A DNA stretch of 64,000 bases from Strigamia acuminata (Eukaryota > Arthropoda > Chilopoda > Geophilomorpha > Linotaeniidae). Below are positions 1 through 8,700 of the stretch, piece after piece (within the stretch, counting starts at the first letter, position 1; every line of letters starts with the position of its first letter). The DNA is taken from positions 3,224,001-3,288,000 of the forward strand of contig OX442323.1 in assembly GCA_949358305.1 (NCBI GenBank), written 5' to 3'. The notes below the pieces were generated by a model. That model saw only the letters and a program-made list of their open reading frames with translations, was not told where the DNA came from and made no database searches. Made by a program: the position numbers and the translations under genes.

Positions 1-506
1 TTCTGCCATCCGTTCTGCCAGCATTCTGACAATTTTGGCCGCCATTCTGACCACCGTTCCGCCAGTTCTGCCAGTTCTGCCAGTTCTGCCAGTTTTGGCC
101 GACATTCTGCCAGCCGTTCTGCCAGTTTTGGCCGCCATTTTGCCCATTTTGGCCGCCATTTTGCATATTTTGGCCGCCATTTTGCCAATTTTGGCCGCCA
201 TTTTGCCAATTTTGGCCACCATTTTGCCAATTTTGGCCACCATTTTGCCAATTTTGGCCACCATTTTGCCAATTTTGGCCGCCGTTCCGTCCACCGTTTT
301 GCCAGTTTTGACCACGCCAGCGCATCTGCCAGCCCATCTGCAAGTTTTGGCCGCCGTTCCGTCCACCATTCCGCCAGCCCATCTGCAAGTTTTGGCCGCC
401 ATTTTGCCAATTTTGGCCGCCGTTCCGTCCACTGTTCTGCCCGTTTTGATCGCCGTTCTGCCAATTTTGGCCGCCGTTTTGCGACTGCATGTTGATCAGT
501 TGAATC
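1..506 (-). CDS. Q/N/G/W-rich heptad-repeat protein, partial exon running off the left edge
   Basis: On the minus strand this stretch is open from a splice-acceptor-like site (ATTATTTCAG, exon from about 506) to the window edge. It codes a seven-residue repeat, QNWQNGG, with variants such as QNLQMGW and QNGGRNGG, about 168 residues in all. The DNA repeat is 21 bp, so the frame is kept. Copies differ mostly as CAA/CAG, AAT/AAC and GGC/GGT, which are silent in this frame; in the opposite-strand frame (a P/V/L/A/I repeat) several changes would alter residues. That favours the minus-strand product. There is an in-frame ATG at 488-490, but the exon may continue from an upstream one. No domain is recognised; the composition resembles low-complexity, prion-like or secreted structural proteins. 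The function is unknown, and an untranslated satellite remains possible. Confidence 0.5.
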
Positions 507-514
507 TGAAATAA

Positions 515-800
515 TTTGATACAAGGTTTACCGCTGCTTTTATATAGAGCCGAAATACAATACGTCAAAATAACGTTACTGTCGCGTTACTATCGCGAGA
601 CCGTCCTCCACAAAACAATTCGATTGAATATCGTCAAAAAACGGGTGTGCTGCAGTGAAACATCTGGTAAATGCGCATGTGCACTGGTGGACCGCCAGCG
701 CTCATTTCGAAAGACGTACGCCATGTTTACTGTTTTCCTTTCACTTCTTAATGTAAATAAGGCCAAGCCAGGCTAGTGTGTTACCGCATAACACCACTTT
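515..800. other. no gene seen
   Basis: This is AT-rich sequence upstream of the repeat exon, probably its intron or 5' flank. An open stretch at 516-776 on the plus strand has no family resemblance and no splice support. Confidence 0.4.
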
Positions 801-804
801 ATAA

Positions 805-957
805 TGCTGCTTTTTGCCCGCTTATCACTTTATCAGTTATTACTGTCCAGTTCACATTTACTTTATTTCCAATGTAAACTCTCTTATTTCGAAAGTTAAT
901 TTTAACTTTAATGTCAATTTCTTTTGCATTAGGTAGTTTCGATACATACACGAATTG
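805..957 (-). pseudogene. decayed duplicate of part of the RING-gene exon
   Basis: Read on the minus strand, this segment gives a peptide containing VSKLPNAKEIDIKV. It parallels VAKPPNGKEIDIKV in the RING exon at 1084-1503. At the DNA level 906-945 matches 1341-1380 with about six differences in 40 bases. After the shared block the two peptides diverge. An in-frame stop lies on each side of this copy, and no RING cysteines follow. It looks like an old tandem copy of the exon body that lost its zinc-binding part, or an exon of a diverged neighbour. Confidence 0.45.
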
Positions 958-1083
958 TTATTCATTTGTTTTAATCATCGTTTATAAATTTACAAAAGGT
1001 AGTTAATTATGGCAGAACTGTTTTAAATTTTCACAACAAAAACAAGCGTTGAATGTAAATTTAAAAAACAAAATAATGTTATT

Positions 1084-1503
1084 TTACAAGTAAATTTTTA
1101 AGGTACATTCGATAACACTTCTACAAGTGGGGCATCGAGGTCTATCTCCTTTCATGACCCTTTCGCTGCAAATATGGCAGCAGGTAACATGACGGCAAGG
1201 CAAGAATAATGTATTCTTCTCTTCAGTTAAGCAAATTATGCATTCTAGGTTTTCATGTCGACACAAGCACGAACCTAATAAACCGAGGTTAGGCTTATTG
1301 TGTTCGTGATACAAGTATACTATTCTTTCTCTCGGTGAAACTTTAATATCAATTTCTTTTCCATTCGGTGGTTTCGCAACTACTATTGATGATGCAGTCA
1401 TCAAACAACCGTAATGTCCTTTCCTGGGAAGCACATTGGCACCGGTCTGAATAAATTTTACAAACCGAACACCGGGTCCGTAGTTTGAAAATGAATGCTC
1501 CAC
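1084..1503 (-). CDS. RING-finger protein, C-terminal exon (probable E3 ubiquitin ligase)
   Basis: The exon codes about 139 residues ending at a TAA at 1084-1086. The last third is a C3HC4 RING of the kind at the C-terminus of IAP- and CGRRF1-like proteins: C-x2-C (CIIC), LPCRHV, C-x2-C (CHIC) and CPTC, followed by a short tail ending IYL. Such RINGs recruit ubiquitin-charged E2 enzymes. The part before it is not recognised. The exon does not begin with ATG: an in-frame TAG lies directly upstream and an acceptor-like TTTCGTAG adjoins position 1503, so earlier exons at higher coordinates are expected. A candidate ends at a donor (CAG/gtaaac) near 1647, but its phase does not fit. The RING call is firm; the rest of the gene is unresolved. 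Confidence 0.65.
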   Translation of the reverse strand: MEHSFSNYGPGVRFVKFIQTGANVLPRKGHYGCLMTASSIVVAKPPNGKEIDIKVSPRERIVYLYHEHNKPNLGLLGSCLCRHENLECIICLTEEKNTLFLPCRHVTCCHICSERVMKGDRPRCPTCRSVIECTLKIYL

Positions 1504-1748
1504 CTACGAAAGCACATATCTTACAACGTTTAATCAGCTTCTATTGGCAAGTGCAAAGTGCCAATCTCACTTTTTGCCATTTGGGCCCGGTCATTCGTGG
1601 ACCGTAAATACTACCCGTGCTGAAACTTGTCATCTGTTTACCTGTATTGTCTAGTAACAATACTGTCAAATCATATAGACAACCAAACCGAGCAGCATGC
1701 CTTGAAGCAAATTATTACAAGTTTATTTTGATTTGATTTGATTTATTT

Positions 1749-2370
1749 TTACCAATCCCCTATTTTAATCTCTGGCTGTACGTGATCCAAAATAAACTCT
1801 TGAAATCCCTCATGTATTAATTCAATCGTCTGGTCTTTGGGGCACTCGCGGTAAGAAGAAGTGGCAAAACAGCTTTTGACACCTGAAAAAATATAATTCG
1901 TCTAAAACTGCTGGTATTTTTTTTTTGTATCTTTAGGCCGTTACATGAGCTCACCAGAAGCAGAAATTTTACCTGCTAACTTGAGTTCTTCGACTCGATT
2001 GAAATCTTCAGCTTCCGCTAGTTCCTTTTCTACCTTCCAAATGTCTTCTCCATTTTGGTATTCCCAGTACTTCATTACTCTAGTTTGGTAATCCCAGTAC
2101 TTCATTCCGTCTTGGAAATAATAATAAATAAGGAGTTAAAAAATGAGAAAATTTAAAAAATAAAATGAAATGAAATGACAACCTTCACCACATGGATTTT
2201 TAATTAAATTCCGGCCATACGGAGGAAAATTTTGTGCTAAAAATTGAACATGATGTTGTATCATATTTTGATTAGTGGATGAAAATTATTAGTCAGTATA
2301 CTGACTTGTGAGCTGAAGGGTAATTTATTTTTCAGTCAATTAAATACTGAAAATAGTTATTACCTGCCAT
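1749..2370 (-). CDS. small four-exon gene, about 110 residues, unrecognised
   Basis: Exons in transcription order are 2364-2370, 2183-2236, 1973-2110 and 1749-1882. All junctions are GT-AG and the phases join without a stop. The start sits in a good initiation context (ACCATGG). The protein begins MAAQNFPPYGRNLIKNP, contains a tandem near-duplication (MKYWDYQ then MKYWEYQ), then an acidic, probably helical part, and ends IKIGDW. Three cysteines are spread out and do not form a twin CX9C motif. Size and composition would suit a small mitochondrial assembly or accessory protein, but that is a guess from the neighbours. It lies head to head with CLPB, about 400 bp apart, and may share its promoter. 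The splice chain is good; the product name is unknown. Confidence 0.6.
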
Positions 2371-2776
2371 GGTAAATTCTCCCAACACTCATGTATGATG
2401 AAATATCAGTGAATAGCAAAAATCGATAGTTTGATTTGCTGATCAAGAATAAAATCCACAGAAAACCAGATTTATATTGGACCTGCCGCCATCTATCAGT
2501 TTATTAGATCAATTTAACCTTTTTTAAATTCTTTTGCAGTCATTGTTGCATTTGCTTTGTAGCAAAAACAGTTTTTCAATTGGTTCTCGTCGTTGTGGTT
2601 GATCGCAAGTGACATAATGAAATTCTAATTCAACCAAACCCAAAATGTTTTTAAATATGCATTTTATTTTCTCTCCAATATATGCTATCCCTTTTAAACT
2701 CCCGTACACCATTCCTGCGATGACGTAAGTCGAGGCATAACTAAGCAATCAACAAATCCAATGTCACTTGTGTAGA

Positions 2777-4260
2777 ATGCTGCCTGGATTCAAGATGGCA
2801 GTCATCGGAGGCCAAAATTTTAGTCGGAGTTTGATGGCATCGCATTGTAGACGAATTTCCGCAGTTAATTATTCAAAGACACCGCCAATAACAGAAAATT
2901 ATTTCTCGAAATACTCCAAACACGACAAACGTTTAATACAATTTATTTGTACACCTTAGGACTGGATTATGGCAACGGCGATCATTTATTCCGAGCTGCA
3001 AAATACGGCGATTTGCAAGAAATTGAACGTTTAATTAAACAGGGAGCAAATGTGAACAAAAGACATAAATTAGGATGGACACCGCTGCTCGTAGCGGCCG
3101 TAAATGGACAATCGAAGTGAGTTTATCCACTTTTTTCCATTTTTTCCAAACAAAATGACGAAATTGATTTGATTTTTGCATTTTTTTTAGAGTCGTAGCG
3201 GCTTTACTCAAGGCTGGAGCGCTTCACACGTTGAGCGACGAGTTTACAAATATATTCCAAACGGCGCTCGATAAACAGATGTTTTCACTCGAAGGTGATG
3301 TCGAGAATATTATTGTAAATGTGTTTTTAAATTTTTTTTTTCGTGCTTTTCAGTTCTGTTGATTCGCGAAGAGGAATTCTGCGACAGATTAAACAACCGG
3401 GCTTCGTTTCGTGGTTGCACGGCGCTGTACTACGCGGCGTTGTCCGACGATTCCGAAACGGTTCGGATTATCCTCGAAGCTGGGGCTGACCCGAATAAAG
3501 AAAACGACAGCGGACACACGCCCCTGGACTACGTTCGGGACCCCAAGATTAAAACGACGATGCAGGAATACCAAGAGAATCGGAAGTCAAAGATTAGCGG
3601 GAAAAATTAGTAAAAAATTGGTTTTTTGGGGTTTTTTGAGAGGAAATTGATCGGGAAATGTTTGCAGGCGACATCGAATTGGTGGAGAAAGTGACGATAT
3701 CGAAGAAATTCAAAGAGAAAGTCGTCCAGCCCATATTGAAGCGCCATTTTCGACGCGACGAATTTTTAGGCCGGATCAACGAAATCGTGTATTTTTTGCC
3801 GTTTTCGCGGTCGGAATTGTTGAAGCTCGTTATGAAGGAAATGGAATTTTGGGCCAAGAAAGTAAATATTATTTTTGAATTTAATTAATAATTAAAATTG
3901 ATAAAAAAAATATGCAAATTAGGCGGACGCAAAACATGGAATGGGCATAACGTGGGACAGACTCGTGCTGGACGCTCTGGCCGACGGATACAACGTTCAT
4001 TACGGCGCTCGGTCCATAAAACACGAAGTAATTCGAAGGGGAAATGGTTTTTGAATGGGGAAAAATGAGTTTTTGTGCGTTCGTAGGTCGAGCGACGGGT
4101 TATCAATCAACTGGCCCTCGCGCACAAGAAGAAACTGATCGAAAAGGGCAGCAGCGTGTACGTGACGGTGGATAACCCTAAGACGTACAACCTGCGCAAT
4201 AAATCGGACTCAAATCTCGACTTGGCTTCCAGAAGGTTTGCCGACAAATATCGGAAATAG
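2777..4260 (+). CDS. CLPB: CLPB-like mitochondrial disaggregase, AAA+ core missing
   Basis: In animals CLPB is a mitochondrial intermembrane-space disaggregase with ankyrin repeats followed by one AAA+ module. Seen here: a possible first exon from the ATG at 2777; ankyrin exons 2960-3116, 3191-3294 and 3354-about 3606 ([17 protein letters not shown]); then 3668-3861, 3923-4027 and 4087-4260, which carry the conserved C-terminal block ([19 protein letters not shown], then [19 protein letters not shown]). The ATPase core with Walker A, Walker B and sensor motifs, roughly 250 residues, should lie between 3606 and 3668, where only about 60 bp exist. Direct splicing of the flanking exons gives a stop. 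Exon 1 also does not join exon 2 in frame with any obvious donor. This is either an assembly collapse or a disabled gene. Confidence 0.8.
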
Positions 4261-4425
4261 TCAACAAGGACCTGTGTTTTTGTGAAGTTTACAGTGAACG
4301 AAAAAATTTGAAAAACAAAATTTTTCTCTTTGAAAATCGTTATTTTTATTGTAGATAAAAAAAAAGGTTAAAAAAGAAACGCGCTAAGTGATGAAGCAGT
4401 AAAAATTGTAATCTTAATGTTTCAT

Positions 4426-4431
4426 TTTATT
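4426..4431 (-). terminator. poly(A) signal of UQCRQ
   Basis: An AATAAA on the minus strand lies 66 bp past the UQCRQ stop codon. Confidence 0.5.
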
Positions 4432-4496
4432 CAATAATTAAGTGACTACAAGCAACAACTCTATACAATCTATCTGGACATCGCAATTTGTTTTAT

Positions 4497-5097
4497 CTAT
4501 TTCTCGTTTTCGTATTTGGCCGGGTCTTTACGTTGGCGACGGTCGTGATCCTTCTTGGCCCAGCTGATCAACGTGTAAGTGAACAAAAAGGCTGAAAATA
4601 CAAAACCGTCATTAAAAGATGTTCATTTATCGCGTTCGAGCAATTTCTGAGGAGTTTACTACGTTTTTTAGGTGTGCAATTGCATTTTAAGTTCAAAAAT
4701 TGCACTTTCGTGTTAAAAATCACACTTTTTAAGTGCTTAAATGTATTTTTAGGTTCAAAAATTGCATTTATGTTTAAAAAATTGCACTTTGTGTTAGTTA
4801 AATGCGTTTTTAGGTTCAAAAATTGCATTTTGTAGGTAGATAAATGCATATTAGGTTCATAAATGCATTTAGGTTCAAAAATTGCGTTTTTTTAGGTTGC
4901 AGAATTGCGCTCTATCCTTGCTACCGAAGTAATTATGTCTTACGTGGTAAAACGTAAAATATTTGACCCTTAATACGACGCAACATATTCGGAACTCCTT
5001 GCGAAATGACTCCGGCCAAAGCATTTTGTTCGTGAGCCGAAATCTTGAACGAAATGATGCCTCGCATCTTGATAAGTTCTCCAAATTTCAGCCCCAT
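4497..5097 (-). CDS. UQCRQ: cytochrome b-c1 complex subunit 8 (UQCRQ/QCR8)
   Basis: Two exons, 4944-5097 and 4497-4591, join in phase to give 82 residues, the same length as the human protein. The start MGLKFGELIKMRGIISFKIS parallels the human MGREFGNL. The middle has GVPNMLRRI, and the end is RQRKDPAKYENEK, matching the family's RKNPAAYEND ending. One membrane helix (FLFTYTLISWA) lies in the second exon. The subunit sits in the inner mitochondrial membrane next to cytochrome b in respiratory complex III. The 352-bp intron is filled with a short tandem repeat. The gene is divergent from APAF1. Confidence 0.95.
4664..4905. repeat. AT-rich tandem repeat in the UQCRQ intron
   Basis: Degenerate copies of a unit containing AGGTTCAAAAATTGCATTT recur about every 20-35 bp. 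The open frame across it is an artefact of the repeat. Confidence 0.7.
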
Positions 5098-5739
5098 TAT
5101 CTGGAAATTAAAACAAATTTAAATTATTGTCTAAATGCGTGAGATTTTAAACCATTTACGTATTTTGTTTTTTTTCAATCGAGCACACAAATAGAATCCG
5201 ACTAGGGAATTCGGATGTCCACCATTAAACGACGACGGCGCTATCTGGCGAGTGAAAGTTTCCTCAATTTTCAAGTTTAAACTCGCCAGATGTCGCACCG
5301 TTTCCATTTCATTTTCGGTTCAACTACCTGCTCCGGAATGGGAACTAGGTTAGTAGTGGCGATGAAAGTTTCTGTTCCGGTCGTCGCGGTTTGAACTCCG
5401 ATCTGGATACGAAATTCAAAGTAAGTGCACGAATAACCGCGCGGCGAGTTGATGCATGGTTGATGGCGGTTTTGGAGGCCATTTGCGAGACGATTGCAAC
5501 ATTCGCCCGGTTGAATGTCTCAATTCAAGGTCACAAATGTAGAAAGTGTCTGGTTACGTCAAACTGTGAGTTTGTTTTCGAAATATTGAAATTTGTTTGT
5601 CTGGAATTGTAAATAGTTGTGCAACGATGGTATAATTGCGGCGTGAGACATGGCGGGGAAAAGTGGCCTCGTTGTGGTGTTGTGATGGAATGAAATGAGT
5701 CATTTTTTAATTTGTCAAATTTGTTTTATTTGTGTTTAG
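5098..5739. promoter_or_regulatory. divergent UQCRQ/APAF1 promoter region and APAF1 5' leader
   Basis: Only 642 bp separate the two start codons. An inverted repeat, ATCTGGCGAGT at 5243-5253 and its complement at 5281-5291, sits near the middle and could be a cruciform or a paired binding site. A donor (TTCAAA/gtaagtgc) at 5420/5421 and an acceptor (TGTGTTTAG) just before the APAF1 ATG mark a noncoding first exon and a roughly 320-bp leader intron for APAF1. Confidence 0.5.
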
Positions 5740-8700
5740 ATGAACCGCAAGGAGTTGCTGGCTTTGCGAAGACAGCGAGAAAATGTACTGAACGACTTGG
5801 ATCCCAAGTATATATTGGATTATTTACTAAGTAACGATGTTTTGGACGTTGAGAGTGATCGGATCGTGAGAGCTGAGGTGAATATTTAATTGTTGGCATA
5901 ATCAGTAAGGTTGGGTTGGAATTAGTTAATCACTGATATGATTGTTTGTTATGTAATGAGGGAGAAAGTGAAAAATGGAGAATTTGAATTGAATTTTTAA
6001 AAAAAAAAAAAAAAATTTTTGAGATAAAAAAAAGTTTTTGAGGTAAAAAAAATTTTTTGAGGTAAAAAAAGAATTTTTGAGGTAAGAAAAGAATTTTTGA
6101 GGTAAAAAAAGAATTTTTGAGGTAAAAAAAAGAATTTTTGAGGTAAAAATTGAATTTTTGAGGTAAAAATTGAATTTTTGAGATAAAAATTGAATTTTTG
6201 AGATAAAAATTGAATTTTTGAGATAAAAATTGAATTTTGAAGATAAAAATTGAATTTTGAAGATAAAAATTGAATTTTGAAGATAAAAATTGAATTTTGA
6301 AGGTAAAAATTGAATTTTTGAGGTAAAAATTGAATTTTTGAGATAAAAATTGAATTTTTGAGACAAAAATTGAATTTTGAAGATAAAAATTAAATTTTGA
6401 AAGTTAAATCGGAATTTTGAAGGTTAAATCGGAATTTTGAAGGTAAAATTTGAATTTTGAAGGTAAAATTGGAATTTTTAGGTAGGTTTATACTGAGTTT
6501 TGTTGTGCTAAATTCAACATAAAATTTTGGATTTTAATGTGAAATATTTGAATTTTAACGTGAAATATTTGAATTTTAACGTAAAATATTGAAGTTTAAC
6601 GTAAAATATTGCAGTTTAACGTAAAATATTGAGTTTTAACGTAAAATAATAAATTTTAAGGCGAAATATTGAAGTTTAACGCAAAAAAGTGAATTTTACC
6701 GTAAAATATTGAAGTTTAACGAAAAATATTTGATTTTAACGTAAGTTATTGAATTTTAACGTGAAAAATAATACTTTACCGTATAAAATCGAATGTTAAT
6801 CTAAAAAAGTAACCGATTCGGTAAAGACACCACAAATAGCTTTATTTCGCGGCAAAAATCAGGTATTGACACCAACCGTCACGAAATATATAAAAAAAAA
6901 ATTACCTCAACTTGTCTTTATCTATGATTCCATCGCTTCCTTTCACGCTTACATAAATAAACATCCGTCTCACAGATAACAACAATAATAAAATAATTCA
7001 AATTTTATTCACTTTCCACACAAACAAAAGCAAACTCCGAGACAACGAGCCGAAAAACTCCTCGATATTCTACCCAAACATGGCGCAAACGCATTCAAAA
7101 CATTCATCGCGGCCCTCAAGCACGACAGCAACTACCCGTGGCTAGCCAACTCCTTAACCGACGAAATAAATAGACAGGATTCCCTCCCCGACGACAACAA
7201 GTCGCACCACATGCTACAACGCGGCGGCGTGCCCCGGCTCGGCGAGAATCACGTGAACCGGCCCAAAGAAGTGGACCAAGTCAAACGATCGCTCGCCGAG
7301 CAATTCTTCCGTCGCGGGTGGGTCGTTTTGCACGGAATGACCGGTTGTGGCAAATCCACCGTCGCTGCCGCGGCCATTTCCGACAACCTACAGCTAATAA
7401 ACGAGTATTACACGGACGGGGTGTTCTGGGTGTCGTGCGGGGCCATCGAGGAAGGACTTTTGCTCACTAAAATGAAGGCGTTGTGCGAGAAACTAGACAA
7501 GGGTTATCGGAACGTGGTGTTTGACAGCATCGAGGTTGCGCGCGAACGACTGCGCACGTTGTTCGCGCGGGAGGATCTTTGGGATGTTTTGCTCGTGTTG
7601 GACGACGTGTGGAGCAAGTTGGTCGTCGATTCGTTCAATGTCGGATGCGCCACGCTCGTGACGACGACGGATATTGGTTTGTTCGGGAACGTGTCGTTTG
7701 TGCAGCCGGTTCGTGTGAGTTCGGGGTTCACGGAAGAGCAGTCGTTGGTTCATTTGGCGCGACGCGCTGGATGTAAGGTCGAGGAGTTGCCGGCGAGCGC
7801 CGTTAAAATTCATGACATTTGTAAAGGTATAGAATGGGGTTTGGTTGTTTTTGTTGTTTTTTGGTTGATTTTTTTGTTTGTTTTAGGTGTTCCGGTGTTG
7901 ATTTCTGCGGTCGGAGGATATATTTCGGATTTTCCGAACGATCCGGAGAAATGGGCGATTTGCGTGCGGAAATTGTCCGGGAAAAACAACGTGACGGACG
8001 AGATTAAATTGAGGGAGAATATTCATCAAATGATCGAGTTGAATCTGTCGGGTTTGAAGGACGAGAAATTACGAAAATATTACGACACTTTTGCGGTTTT
8101 TCGCGACGATGTTTACGTGCCGCGAGAAGTACGTTGCGGTTTTTTAGGTTTATGTTTTTATATAATGTATTTTTGATGAATTTTTAGGTTCTGGCGACGT
8201 TTTGGGGCAGTACGGTTATCTTGGTGGATGAAATAATGTTTAATTTTGTGAAGAAATCGTTCGCCGTTCGAATTTGGGACTCTGAGAGAAACACTCATTT
8301 GTATACGGTTCACGATCTACTGCTGGAGTATTTGAAGCAAACGAATACCGACCGCATCGCCGTAATTTTTATATTTTGTTTAAGTTTGATTTATTGATTT
8401 GTTTCGATTATAGGGTTTCCACAAGGAGTTGATCGAGAAGTATCGAGATAAGTGCGGCGGGGAATGGCATCTTTTGAGCGACGATTCGTACATTTTTGAG
8501 AGCATCGGTTACCATTTGCATATGGCCGGCCTCAAAGACATCATGCATGAGATTTACTTCGATTTTAAGTTCATCAAGGCCAAAATTGAGAACACGATGG
8601 GTTGCGCGAGTTTGTTGTACGACTATAAGTATTTCAAAGACGTGACTGAACCCGTGAGCATCGCGAGAATGTTTTGGGATTTTCCAATAATTAATTAATT

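Noticed and set aside
35-514. Plus-strand 159-codon Pro/Val/Leu/Ala/Ile repeat frame
   Set aside because: Several unit differences change residues in this frame but are silent in the minus-strand frame; treated as a shadow.
2524-2748. Minus-strand 74-codon frame between the small gene and CLPB
   Set aside because: It begins after a stop without a clear ATG start, lies in the shared upstream region and shows no motif.
5926-6366. 146-codon Lys/Phe/Asn-rich minus-strand frame
   Set aside because: It is made by a 20-bp AT-rich satellite in an APAF1 intron.
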